Shown here: positions 33,209 through 43,496 of the stretch, in pieces
Layout: every line of letters begins with the position of its first letter
Position numbering within the stretch: the stretch's first letter is position 1
Assembly: GCF_014851395.1 (NCBI RefSeq)
Contig: NW_024040817.1
Location: forward strand, 17,975,610 to 18,039,609
Length of the DNA stretch: 64,000 nucleotides
From: Micropterus salmoides
Taxonomy: Eukaryota; Chordata; Actinopteri; Centrarchiformes; Centrarchidae
Reading direction: 5' to 3'
Program-made: the position numbers and the translations under genes
The notes under the pieces: generated by a model
What the model was told of the DNA's origin: nothing
Databases searched by the model: none
Seen by the model: only the letters and a program-made list of their open reading frames with translations

Positions 33209-36200
33209 ACTGTACCTTCCATTGTGTCATGTGGGGGTGGTTAGTTGTGTACACGAGGCGTTGTGAGGTGTGTGCAACCCCCCCCCCCCCCCCCCCCCCC
33301 GCCCTTCCAGGCTCTCAACCACCTCTCATCTCTCTTTCTCCCTCTTGCTTCTCTTGTCCCTTCCCCCTTTCCCAGAGCTGGCCAATCAGATCCCGTATAG
33401 CATCATGCAAGACTTACAGCAAGGGGAGTCCTGGGAGAATGGTAAGACGCGGCACTCTCTAGAGCAGGCTACTTCAATGAACCTTGAAATCTAAACTAAA
33501 ATGCATCTTCTTAAATGAGTGTGGGCAGTCAGCATGTCTCCTCGAGTATTTAAGGACTCATGTTCAACCTGCAGTTAAATGCGTAGTCTGCACACACAAA
33601 ATAGTTATCTCCATGTCAGGGAATGAATGTGTAAAGTCAAAATGACAAATTTGCCTTAAATGGGTGGTGGGGAAGCCAGTTGTCTGCAGTACACCAGGCT
33701 GTGTCTCAAATCCAAATTGTGTTCACAATTGTCAAAACAAAGTATACTCAAAAATGAAAGCATGCATGCCATTAAAAAAAAATACTCGTTACAATGCATT
33801 GCACAAACCAAACAGAGGAGCTGGTCACAATTTTTTAAAATAAGTGTGGATGGTGGTAAAATAGCTTTGTGAATACCAGAGAGAACAAAATTTAAACAGT
33901 TATATCTTTACAAATCTTTTGTCAGTAAGTCAGTTTGATTGACATGGGTTGAGACCGCAGCTAAAGGGTCATGAAGGAAGGCACAGGAAAGGAAGCTGCA
34001 GTCAGATTACGTTAGAGGCCAGCAAGGTTATATCTAAAACTATGAAACTAAAGTAAAACATTTAACTTCACTGTAAGTAAATTCAAAAAAGTCAGGTGCT
34101 TGTAATTCGTACCCTCTGAAGGCTATTTGTTATCTGCTCTGCAACGACAGATCGTGACAATTAAATTTCATCCTAAACCTCAAAAGCTTAAATTAACAGC
34201 TTGTTGCACTTCCACAAGGTGCTTCTCTGCACACAACGGGAATACACAGGTGACCTGCTTCTCATCAACCCCCCGTCCTCCCCTCCTCCCCCTAGCAACC
34301 TGCCCTGACAACGCCTCTGTTGTGTGCTCCCTGGCTCAAACAAAAGGCCTGGCCCTGTTACCCCACTCTCTCAACAGTGAAGACTAGCACTCTGTTTGCA
34401 GCCTTTTTTGTCAAAATCAAAAGATTGCTTTTTTATTTGTAAGCCCAGCTGTCCTCAGTGGCTTGTTAGCATAAACATCCCAAAATGGGGCTCATGAAGA
34501 CTATGCTGGCGTCAGGACACCTTGATTTCTTTCTTTTTTACACACTGAAACATAAAACATGTGATACCGTGTGCTCTAGCATTTAAACAGTATGATAGCC
34601 AAGCTTGATGGATGGTGTTTTTTCTCATTTTTGGATTGTGTTTTTTTTTTTTTTTTTTTTTAGCTTTTCTAAAGGTGTATGATGCAAATTGCTAATCATA
34701 TATTATAGAACATATCCAAGACTGTGTGCACTTCAGCAGTTTTCCATAATATTGCTTTAAACATGTAGTACTGGGTAATTAGTATTAGGGTATATATAAT
34801 GTAGCTACAGATTGACACAGTTTCTTAATATAATGAGGCAGAGGCACTAAATTATGAGTTGCCATTGAGTATCTTACACACTGTATTATTATGTATATCC
34901 AGTACAACAACAGATTTTGCTGCTTTAGATTCACTGCTAATATGAATCTGTATCTTTACCATCCTTGCTATGGTGAGACCTCAGCATCATTGCAGGCTGG
35001 TGCAGACAAGCACCAGTTACTTAGCAACGGCGATTGAGCTAGATGGTGAAGTTTACATGGCTGCCACAGTAATCGGCTGCATCTTAGCAGTTTAACAAAC
35101 TTCTGTAGCAATCTGTCACTGAAGAAGCTTTTTGTGATGCATCAGTTTGCGGTTTCTTATTCTCTCTAATGGTTACCGCTTCTTAACTCTGTGATTTGAT
35201 AAACAGGATATTGGTTCCTGACACACCCCTCTCATTACAGGATCTATAAAGGCAAATGCTTTTATGATCATTGTCTTGTTCCATCTCCAGTTTGTTCAAG
35301 TAACTTCCTGTCCTGCAGATTGAAAGTTCTCTCAAAGAGTAAACCATAGTTGCATGATGTGAATCCAAAAAATGTGATCTTACCACAAAGCACATCTGTT
35401 TGTTGATGACCTTGTGTTTTTCTTTGTCTCTAACCAGGCGAGTCTTCACACCTAGCCCTCAATAAGCTGAAGTGCCCGCACTGTAACTACATCGCCAAGC
35501 ACCGGCGCACGCTTAAGAGGCACCTGATCATCCACTCGGGCGTACGCTCCTTCAGCTGCGACATCTGCGGCAAGCTGTTCACACGGCGCGAGCACGTAAA
35601 GAGACATTCCCTGGTGAGTCCACATATGTACAACAGGATCCGCTCCTCCTTTTACCACACGTGATGTGCATTTTTTTGCCAGATATTACAGCGTTATGGC
35701 CACCCTCACATCTTTGTGCTCAAAGGGAGTGAGCGAAGCAAGATGTTTTTTAAAAGCAGAAATGTTTGGCTATGATATCTGTTTTCTAATGTGGTTCTAA
35801 AGTGGTGCAAAACAAGTGGATCTCATTTTGTTTAGCAATCCGGAGGCTTTATCATTGCACTGGCAGTAGAACTTGCAAGAAATGTCACATTTCTTGTGTA
35901 GAAAAAAGCCAAACTTTCAAATATTTCCAAAATACGTCCAACTATTTGTTTAAATATCATATTGACAGATTAGCAGTGACAAGCAGATCCAAACTTAACA
36001 ATGGCAACTAACCTCATCTCCTCAACCTCTCTCCCCCTCTCTCCGTCCCTTTTACAGGTGCACAAGAAGGACAAAAAGTACAAGTGCATGGTGTGCAAGA
36101 AGATCTTCATGCTTGCAGCCAGTGTTGGCATCCGTCACGGCTCTCGGCGCTACGGTGTGTGTGCAGACTGCGCCGACTCGCACCAGGCCACTCAGGAGGG

Positions 36201-36348
36201 CCTGGAGGCTATGGAGGGCATGGAGTTTCCTCGCGATGAAGACTTCGAGGGTGAGGAAGGGGAGGACCTGGAGGGGGAAGAACCCACCGACAACGACCAA
36301 TCAAATTGGGGTGAGGGCAACGGCAGTGCAGCCCCAGAAGAGGACTAA
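20007..36348 (+). CDS. zbtb10: zbtb10, BTB/POZ and zinc-finger transcription factor, five coding exons
   Basis: Coding segments 20007-20684, 27304-28330, 33376-33441, 35438-35613 and 36058-36348 join in frame into 745 residues (human ZBTB10 is about 870). ZBTB10 (RIN ZF) is a nuclear repressor known to oppose Sp-family activation at GC boxes and to bind variant telomeric repeats. Order: acidic, Ser/Gly-rich N-terminus; a pre-BTB block with FPWLKF and SCSWCHN; BTB/POZ at about 251-368; SUMO-type motifs IKQE, VKEE and IKRE at lysines 377, 440 and 510; basic RRKKQTTTRR at 522-531; two C2H2 fingers (Cys603/606-His619/623 and Cys631/634-His647/651); a degenerate third finger with Cys659/662 and CADC; then an acidic tail. 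All introns are GT-AG with matching phases. Transcribed divergently from tpd52, as in human. Confidence 0.96.
23443..23495 (-). repeat. LINE-type 3' tail, reverse orientation
   Basis: On the minus strand the phrase GGGGATCAATAAAGTGTTGC is followed by TTATCCTATC, the usual end of a fish LINE tail (GGGATCAATAAAGT plus TATC-like units). Compare 5106-5137. Confidence 0.5.
24484..24578. repeat. (CA)47 microsatellite
   Basis: 95 bp of uninterrupted CA in zbtb10 intron 1, one of the longest pure tracts in the window and likely to be polymorphic. Confidence 0.97.
27304..28330 (+). CDS. zbtb10: zbtb10 exon 2, BTB/POZ domain and linker
   Basis: The acceptor is a long pyrimidine tract ending GTAAAAG and the donor is GTATGA; 1027 nt, phase 0 in and 1 out. 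The BTB fold is clear: NENSYCYQLLQELDKQ, GILCDVNIVVSGQVFRAHKN, ILVAGSRYFKTLYC, AAVQGFSVILDFLYSGNL and VASYLQMTEVV. BTB domains mediate dimerisation and corepressor recruitment. The linker holds FWATSILSKLS, three SUMO-type sites and the basic RRKKQTTTRRFVYNFPPEP block, which is also conserved in human (KNQTTKRFIYNIPP). Confidence 0.96.
31077..31115 (+). repeat. Possible non-LTR retrotransposon ORF2 C-terminal remnant
   Basis: One frame reads VESRFKTYLFSQA, like the 'LKTHLF..AF' ending common to fish LINE ORF2 proteins. Only about 13 codons survive, so this is a weak call. Confidence 0.3.
32061..32275 (+). mobile_element. hAT-type MITE, 'TAGGGCTGCAAC' family
   Basis: Starts TAGGGCTGCAACTGATAATC and includes AAAATGCCAGAAAA, TCTTGTTTTGTCCGACAAAC and AGTCCAAACCCCCAAA, all in the order found in intact copies of this abundant fish element. 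The right terminus is degraded; the limit is approximate. Confidence 0.65.
32750..32790. repeat. (CA)20 microsatellite
   Basis: Pure CA tract in zbtb10 intron 2. Confidence 0.95.
33161..33206. repeat. (GT)23 microsatellite
   Basis: Pure GT tract, 170 bp upstream of zbtb10 exon 3. Confidence 0.95.
33278..33300. repeat. Homopolymer C23 next to zbtb10 exon 3
   Basis: 23 consecutive C, followed by GCCC, ending 75 nt before the exon 3 acceptor. Error-prone in sequencing; length may be uncertain. Confidence 0.9.
33376..33441 (+). CDS. zbtb10: zbtb10 exon 3, 66-nt linker exon
   Basis: The acceptor TTTCCCAG precedes 33376 and the donor GTAAGAC follows 33441; phase 1 in and out, so 22 residues. It reads ELANQIPYSIMQDLQQ then GESWENG, matching ETWENG of human ZBTB10 just before the fingers. 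Using the next AG two bases later gives a stop in frame, which fixes the acceptor. Because phases match, skipping would keep frame. The corresponding human linker is longer and carries repeated DFKYGL units that are absent here. Confidence 0.88.
33442..36057. other. zbtb10 introns 3 and 4
   Basis: Intron 3 (33442-35437) holds a poly-T run near 34639-34661 and otherwise unique AT-rich DNA. Intron 4 (35614-36057) is short and featureless apart from a strong pyrimidine tract at its 3' end. The exon between them is listed separately. Confidence 0.5.
35438..35613 (+). CDS. zbtb10: zbtb10 exon 4, zinc finger 1 and most of finger 2
   Basis: The acceptor TAACCAG precedes 35438 and the donor GTGAGTCC follows 35613; 176 nt, phase 1 in and 0 out. 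It encodes LNKLKCPHCNYIAKHRRTLK, RHLIIHSGVRSFSCDICGKL and FTRREHVKRHSL, near-identical to human. The intron falls between the two histidines of finger 2 (His647 in this exon, His651 in the next). Confidence 0.96.
36058..36348 (+). CDS. zbtb10: zbtb10 exon 5, atypical third finger and acidic tail
   Basis: The acceptor TTTTACAG precedes 36058; stop TAA at 36346-36348. It encodes VHKKDKKYKCMVCKKIFMLA, ASVGIRHGSRRYGVCADCAD, then FPRDEDFEGEEGED and a run of acidic residues ending APEED. The third zinc module has C-x2-C, one His and then C-x2-C, so it is not a regular C2H2 finger; this pattern is shared with human ZBTB10. An open frame begins upstream at 36001, but that part is intronic. Confidence 0.96.
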   Translation: MHKKDKKYKCMVCKKIFMLAASVGIRHGSRRYGVCADCADSHQATQEGLEAMEGMEFPRDEDFEGEEGEDLEGEEPTDNDQSNWGEGNGSAAPEED

Positions 36349-38541
36349 GAATTTTTAACAAGCTTGAGAAACAAAATTTTAAAAAGTTGATGTTTAATAT
36401 ATATGTGTATAAAAACTAGCTGGTAAACAATCAACTCCAAAGTGCTATCAAACCTCGAGGTTACTTAATTGTGCAAGTATATGACAAAGAGATGGATTAA
36501 AAAAAGCTTTGGTAGAGTGGAAACTCCAGATGTACAGATTTTAATATTAAAATGTGTCCAACTCTGGGCCCAGTGCCCACAAGAGAAAGATTCTAATGAC
36601 GAATAATATGATAAATCAGGTTTTTGGTGATGTATTTTTATTTCCTGTTTTTTGGGGGAGAGTTGAGCAGGGTGATGATGTAGTTTTGGAGTTGGAGGGT
36701 AGGCCAATCATCTAAAAAAAAAATAAATAAAAAAAGCAAAATGTTAATTATTTAATTTATGAAGAGAGGTTATTATGGTCTTATCAAATGCTATAGTTTT
36801 TATTTCTGTTGTTTTGTCTGCAGGCAGAGGCACGGTAGTGGCTGTTGCTTTCTGCACAATCTGAAAGTATATTGCTTGGTGCTTGTAGAAGTACATGGAA
36901 GAAGAGCATTATTGTCCACAGGAAGATTTTTAACTCGCTCTGTAGATCCTTTTTAGATGCGCTAAAAATTATTATATTCTTTTCAAAAAATTTTTTTTTT
37001 CTTTCCCTGCACAAATCTTGGAACCAAAAAATCTGTTTTGTGACTCTAATGTATCACAGCCATATTTATGATTAATTTAAGAGGGCTGCGATATTGTGCC
37101 AAACAGACCGCACACCAAGATTTAGCAGGAAACAAAAACTACTGAATATGCTTTATTAAAAAAAAAAGAAGAAAAAGACATGAGGTTGTTTTTTAAGCAG
37201 GAAAAAAGATGAATTTAAAAAAAAAAAAAAGCGAAAGTACAAGGGGAAATGTTATTGCTAGCTTTATACAAATCACGGCGTCACAGTAACACTTTATTAT
37301 TATTATTAAACAAAAGCATTTGACTTTCACTTAAAGCTTGAATTTTGCCAAATGATGAAACGTTTGGTGCTGTAATGCTTGTCGCAGAATACTGGACCTA
37401 CAGGCTATATATGATGTTTATAATCATAAAGCTTAAACTGACTCAGTTATAAATATGTAATCAGCTCAAACTATAGAACACTGTTGTGCTACGGCGACTA
37501 TCAGGTATGCTTTGCCATTGTTTTTAAGCTTTTATTTTATTTAATGTGCGCGCACACACACACACACACACACATACCATTTTGTAGAACTACCGGCAGT
37601 ACTTCTAATTGACGTTTTGAGGACCTAAGTGGACATCAATACCTGTATACGTTTGTTTATATTTGGTACTGAGTTATATAGTAAATACAGTATATATATT
37701 TTGAATCACTTGAACATTGGTTGTTAGCGGGAAGAAGTGTGCAGAAAATCATGATGTGTGACGTTTTAAGTCTGAAAGAACTCCATTTTTCACGTGTAAA
37801 AGGTATACAACGCATCATCTGTTTAATTTGATGTAAGTTTGTTTTTACTTTATTTTTTCAGTCTGCCAGGTAGAAAAACACTTTGTTCCACAAAAAGTGA
37901 AGCTCTATGGCGCCTCATAGGCATGCACTTACGTTTGTGTTCATGAAAATAATTTTCTTTTATGTTTCTTTGCTTCCCCAAAAGCGGGTCTGAATGGAAC
38001 TATATAAAAACTGTTGTCTTTCTTCCAATGAGCAACTTTTTTATTAGACATTTTTGTTTTTTGTTATTTAATATTATATATTGACTCCAAAATGCAATCA
38101 AGACTGTTAATTTCTATTTGTCCAACCAAAATTCTTGTTTTTAATTGTTATATAATGTATGAGAAAAGCCAGGTGAAAACTTGCTTAGTGTAGAAAATCC
38201 TTGCTCGTGTCTGTAATTGTTGAGATTTTTAAATGTTTTTATGCTACAGAATCATTCACTTTACCTTTAGATACATACTTTGTTTAATTTTGTCTTTTCC
38301 ACAGATATTTCCTTTCTCCTTTTTGTTATTTCAGTAAGCACATATTTTCTAAAGAAACACGGATTGTTTGCGGGTTGAAACCTTGGAACAGCAGTATCTG
38401 TTCATATGCAGTGGAATACACAGTATGTACTGAAGTGCTAATGATACAGAAGATGTGTACCTATTTTAAATCATAGAGATATTCAGCCTCTTCGTGTCAC
38501 TTTTACCTTCACATCACTGTGGGAGGGGTTATATTAAGGAG

Positions 38542-38567
38542 ATATATATATATATATATATATATAA
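38542..38567. repeat. (AT)13 tract in the zbtb10 3' UTR
   Basis: Alternating AT dinucleotides, self-complementary in RNA. Confidence 0.9.
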
Positions 38568-39123
38568 TGTTGAGAATATTATTTAACTAGTGGATTTAAG
38601 TGGTGGAACACCTTGACAGTCAGCTACAGACCTCCTGGCGTGGTGGTTTATCTCCGTGAACTTTAACCTTCCGCTTTCTCTCTCTGTTCACGCTGTGTGC
38701 TTGTTCATCACACCATTCTCTTGTCTTGTTTGTTCTTTTTGATACTATTTACCATCCTACTGATTTTACTGTAATGAATGAAAATCAAAACTATGATGTA
38801 TCATTTTAGATTTTATGCTGTATTTGTTATATGGACAAAAAAAAAAAACACGAAAAACGAAGCAAAAACACTACAGATGTAAAGCAGAGGTTCTTTTTCC
38901 CCAGCTGTATTTTTTTACGCTGTTGCAAAAGGTTGTATTTTTCAATTTCTCTCGAACTTTAACAGTGATGCAAAACTTGGGCCGCGCCTCAGTGCCCTCC
39001 GAACACAAAGCAAATTCAGGTTACTCTTTTTACGTTTTTATCAAAGGTTTTCAAAGATGGAACTACATTCTCCTTTTTTCTGTCTGAAATGTACTACTGT
39101 TCCTCTCTATACTACATTTTAAG

Positions 39124-39129
39124 AATAAA
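39124..39129 (+). terminator. zbtb10: zbtb10 distal polyadenylation signal
   Basis: Canonical AATAAA, followed after about 55-65 nt by the GU-rich TTTTGCTTGTGTG. Cleavage is expected near 39140-39150. It is the last strong signal before the Tc1 element. Confidence 0.7.
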
Positions 39130-39307
39130 ACTTTGATATTGCTTTAACCTTCTTGTCCATTTATTTAACTGTAGGAAGACTTTTGCTTGTGTGATGATGG
39201 TCAGAACAAATGTTTTCTTTTTTTTCCCCCCTGTTTGGGAAAGCAAACAAAGATATATCCATTTAAGACCAGAGCACCAAAAAAAAACCCAGATGCAGCT
39301 CAGACTA

Positions 39308-40914
39308 CAGTGGGGGAAATAAGTATTTGACCCCTTGCTGATTTTGCAGGTTTGCCCACTTACAAAGAATGCAACGATCTATAATTTTAATCATATGTAC
39401 ATTCTAACAATGAAAGACAGAATCCCAAAGAAAATTCCAGAAAAATCACATCATATGAATTTATTAAAATTGATAACCATCTGATGAGGAAAAACAAGTA
39501 TTTGACCCCCTGGACAAACAGCATGTTAATATTTTGTAGAAAAGCCATTATTGGCCAGCACAGATGTCAAACGGTTTTTATAGTTGGTGACCAGGTTTGT
39601 GCACATTTCGGCAGGGATGTTGGCCCACTCCTCCCTGCAGACAGCCTCCAAATCATTCAGGTTCCGAGGTTGTCGCCTGGCAACTCGAATTTTAAGCTCC
39701 CTCCAAAGATTTTCAATTGGATTCAGGTCTGGAGACTGGCTAGGCCACTCCAGAACCTTGATGTGCTTCTTCTTCAGCCACTCTTTTGTTGCTTTGGCGG
39801 TGTGCTTAGGGTCGTTGTCGTGCTGAAACACCCATCCTCGACCCATCTTCAGCTCTCTCACTGAGGGAAGGAGATGTTGGTCCAGAATTCCACGATACAT
39901 GGCCCCGTCCATCCTCCCCTCAATACGATGGAGTTGTCCCGTCCCCTTGGCTGAAAAGCACCCCCAAAGCATGATGTTGCCACCACCATGCTTGACGGTG
40001 GGGATGGTGTTCTTTGGGTTGTACTCGGTGTTCTTTTCCCTCCAAACACGACGAGTTGAGTTGAGGCCAAAGAGTTCTATTTTGGTCTCATCTGACCACA
40101 TCACCTTCTTCCAGGCCTCTTCTGAGTCGTCCAGGTGGTGAATGGCGAACTTCATGTGGGCCTGTACATGTTTCTACTTGAGCAGGGGGACCTTGCGTGC
40201 GCTGCAGGATTTCAATCCATGACGGCGTAGTGTGTTACCAACCGTTTCTTTTGTAACTGTGGTCCCAGCTGCCTTCAGTTGATTCATCAGTTCCCCCCTT
40301 GTGGTTTTGGGATGATTCCTCACCGTTCGCATGATCAGGGACACCCCACGAGGCGAGATCTTGTGTGGAGGCCCAGACCGAGGGAGGTTGGCGGTGGTGT
40401 GGTGCTTCTTCCATTTCCTGATAACTGCACCGACAGTTGATCTTTTCTCTCCAAGTTGCTTTCCGATTCTCTTGTAGCCCATCCCAGCCTTGTGCAGATC
40501 AACAATCTTGTCCCTGATGTCCGTAGAAAGCTCTTTGGTCTTGCCCATGGTGGTGATGTTGGATGCTGGTTGTTTGGGTGTTGACAGGTGTCTTTTATAC
40601 AGGTAACGAGGTGAGGCAGGTGTATTTGATATAGATAATTGGTTGGGATTGGGGCTGTGTCTTAAAGAAAGACTAACTGGCTTGTAGGAGCCAGAATACT
40701 TGCTGTTTGGTAGGGGGTTATATACTTGTTTTTCCTCATCAGATGGTTATCAATTTTTATAAATTCATATGATGTGATTTTCTGGAATTTTCTTTGGGAT
40801 TCTGTCTTTCACTGTTAGAATGTACATATGATTAAAATTGTAGATTGTTGCATTCTTTGTAAGTGGGCAAACCTGCAAAATCAGCAAGGGGTCAAATACT
40901 TATTTCCCCCACTG
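39308..40914 (-). mobile_element. Tc1/mariner transposon with IR/DR ends
   Basis: 1607 bp flanked by TA on each side (39306-39307 and 40915-40916). Both ends begin CAGTGGGGGAAATAAG. The inverted repeats extend about 200 bp (to about 39511 and from about 40714) with only scattered differences. Inside each arm is a second copy of the outer motif (AACAAGTATTTGACCCC at the left, a decayed form at the right), the indirect/direct-repeat layout of fish Tc1-like elements. One transposase gene lies on the minus strand. It inserted about 160 bp past the zbtb10 polyadenylation site. Confidence 0.95.
39526..40548 (-). pseudogene. Tc1-like transposase, interrupted by one in-frame stop
   Basis: ATG at 40548 opens an N-terminal helix-turn-helix part: MGKTKELSTDIRDKIVDLHK, GYKRIGKQLGEKRSTV, then a GPPHKISPR linker like the paired-like domain with GRPR-type hook. 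A TAG at 40174-40176, in a position where relatives have a lysine-rich stretch, interrupts the frame. The same frame continues to 39526 with the DDE domain: Asp in WSDETKIELFG, a glycine-rich KHGGGNIMLWGCFS, Asp in HDNDPKHTA and Glu in SPDLNPIENLW, spaced as DD34E. I see no frameshift or other stop, so this is a recently inactivated copy. The second part has its own ATG at 40155 but would lack DNA binding. Confidence 0.9.
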
Positions 40915-42162
40915 TATGAGCCAGGTTCTGATTACCTTTTCCCTTTTCATATATAAAATTGTACTCAGCACTAATGTTGATGTTGCTCTTTAGAGCAGCT
41001 TGGCCAATTGCTTGTATTCCACATCCTCCAGAACAATTATTTCATTATTACTATCATAACCCTGTGAATTATCTGGCTACCTTCCCTGTCCGTGCTCAGG
41101 AGATGCGCATTTATTGTACTATACTTTTTAAATGTCACGTCGGTTAAAGGTTTTTCCCCGATTGCTCTGACACAATTAAGTATAAATCATGATTGTTTGC
41201 AATTCTCAAATCCATAGCTGATTTTCATGTTTTCACACAAAATTCAAATGACGAAGTAAAATATCTCCACAGCTGAAATGATGCTTCAAGTTAGTTAAGT
41301 TTCTTTATAATCAAAAAGGATTCCACTTTTTTCAATTGATCGGCTGTTGTTGACATGTTTATCATCATGTTATTGTGTAAGTTCTCAAGCAAAATATTTG
41401 AGCTTTCAAACATTAATGTTTCATACATTTCACTGATTATGAGAAAACAAAGTGAATGTCGGCAGGAAAGCATTCATACAGTATGTCTGTAGATTTTCCA
41501 TTAGGTTGGCTGTAGAGGACTTTTGACTCTACCTACTGTATGTCTCACTCTCAATGAAAATCTTTACTGAGAAATAAAACATAATTTCAGTGTTTGCTGC
41601 AGATCTGTCTTGAACTAAATAATGATAAAAGAAAATGTCATTTTGGGGGTAGTGATGCAATGACTGAAGTTATTTAAATGTTTTGAGTGAGGACAGATGA
41701 GGTTGAGATGATTTAGCATGATCAAGTATCTGAAGTCCATCAACTGCCTGTAACCAACAGTTTGCACAGAGGTACAGTTCACACAGACACACCTGTGGTT
41801 AAAGGATAACAACAAGGCAACATGCAGCAGACAGTATCAACTCATTCTTGGTGAAGGGATGATGTTTCCAGAGATTAAGTGATAGCTTCAGATCAGATCA
41901 ATTGACAGTCTAGTTAGTGGTTTGTCAGATTTATCCACATCTCCAAATAAATAACAGAGACTGGTGGTGAGTTGTATTGTCCTCCATCCAACAACCTCTG
42001 ATGTTTCCAAATGTCATCACTTAATTGTGTTAAATCGAATTTCCTCTTTCCATAGTCCGGCCCAGGAATGTGGTTTCTGTTGATTTCTGGATTCTGTTTC
42101 AGAGGATGGATGGGTAAGTGGTTTTAGAAGAGCATGAACTCCCCCTCCCCCTAAAAGCCAAG

Positions 42163-42179
42163 GTGCTGCCATCTGCTGT
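42163..42179 (-). promoter_or_regulatory. CTCF-like motif, minus orientation
   Basis: Reverse complement ACAGCAGATGGCAGCAC fits the core SYAGRKGGCRSY; only the first of the two leading C positions differs. Confidence 0.5.
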
Positions 42180-42223
42180 TAAGACTCTGGATTAAAACAT
42201 CATTTGGCATTTTGTCTCAGCTG

Positions 42224-42240
42224 ACACCAGGTGGCAGCAC
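42224..42240 (+). promoter_or_regulatory. CTCF-like motif, plus orientation
   Basis: ACACCAGGTGGCAGCAC fits the CTCF core RSYAGRKGGCRSY. It lies 44 bp from the preceding site and points the other way. Confidence 0.5.
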
Positions 42241-43480
42241 TTCTCTTTAAATTTCTTCATGCGCTGTCAAACAGTCCACACAGCTCCACTGATGGAAGAA
42301 TTGATCGATGCATTGATCCTGGTGACTGAGTTTATGCCTGAGGGGATGCACTGATCCCCCTGCACAGATTTGGAGCAATGCTTGCTGAATGGCAGTAATA
42401 TATTTTTGTAAATGTATGAATCCTTAAGTGCAAGCAGTGATTTAATCCTTTCTTAGATTTAGATAAAATGTTATTGGTTGGTGAATGAGTTAAATTAGCT
42501 AGATGATCTACAGTATGTGCATATGTAGAGACAACCAAATGTAACACAAGGTTTAGTGGCAAAACCTAAACAACATTTGTCTTGCATCCTTGTTTTCAGC
42601 AATTAGAGGCGTACACAACAAAACCTCTGTGCTTCTCAGGTAGTCCTGTAAAACCATTTATGGCATGAAATCCACATTAACAGATTAGATCGTCCTGTTC
42701 CCAAGCATGCATGAAAAGCAGAGGTAACACTTGGGAATTTCATTATGCAGGTTTGAAGATGAAAGTATCTGATGGTACAGTTTTCTGTGACAACTTATCT
42801 AATGTTTTCTGAATGGCTGAATGCAGTACATTTTACAGTTTTGGCTTTTAAACTACAGACTGAAACCAATGCAAAGAATGCATTAAAAGTAACATCTACT
42901 GATATTTGTCACACTGATTTTCTGTGGTTGCCTAGCTACATTTTTCACTGTAAGTTTAAATTGTGCACAGGACTCAGTTTATTATAGTGTGTTTATTTCC
43001 TCACGGGCATTAGCGCTGCTGTGTGTGTATTTGTACACACTCAGAAGCTGTCACCAAACATTGGCCTTGTGGGTAACCACTCGCTGCTCTATTCTTTTCT
43101 GTCTGTGTGTGTGTTCACATGCATGCGTGTGTGTGTTTGTGTGCATGAACCTCCTTCCCATTCACAGAGCCTTTTGTGTGGGTGTCTGTCAGCGATGTTG
43201 TCTGCAGGCAGGCCCCCATTGTGTTGAACCACTGCTCCTTATTGACACAGGGCCCCTGGCGCTTCATGTTCCCATGGCCCCCCAGCCACGGCGGACGGAA
43301 GGCTGAAACCGGAGCTCGGGACCTGGGGAGGGTTTGTTTGCACACCACTTTCTCTCCCGTAGTGCTTGTGCTCTTGTCCACATTGTGTGTGTGTGTTAGT
43401 GGCGGGTTGGACATTAAAAATCTTAGGTGGAAAGACAGGTAATCGTGTAGTCACAGCTGCAGCTTTTACAGGGGCGCCCC

Positions 43481-43496
43481 AGTGCCACCTATTGTG
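43481..43496 (-). promoter_or_regulatory. Weaker CTCF-like motif
   Basis: Reverse complement CACAATAGGTGGCACT contains YAGRKGGCRSY but mismatches one 5' position. It adjoins a GGGGCGCCCC palindrome at 43471-43480. Confidence 0.3.

Larger units (their letters stand above)
28331..33375. other. zbtb10 intron 2 (5.0 kb)
   Basis: Contains a (GA)n-rich stretch at about 30108-30137 and a LINE-ORF-like remnant at about 31077-31115 (frame VESRFKTYLFSQA). The MITE copy at 32061, (CA)n at 32750, (GT)n at 33161 and C23 at 33278 are listed separately. No other exon is seen. Confidence 0.5.
36349..39145 (+). other. zbtb10: zbtb10 3' UTR
   Basis: AT-rich untranslated sequence of about 2.8 kb with many A and T runs and (AU)n motifs, ending at the AATAAA listed separately. 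An earlier AATAAATAAAAAAAG at about 36722 could give a short (~0.4-kb) UTR form. It includes a (CA)n at about 37552-37574 and an (AT)n at 38542-38567. ORFs inside are short and not believed. Confidence 0.7.

Noticed and set aside
42103..42113. Possible 11-nt microexon (TTTCAG, AGGATGGATGG, GTAAGTGG)
   Set aside because: No neighbouring exons or homologous peptide to connect; an acceptor and donor this close occur by chance.
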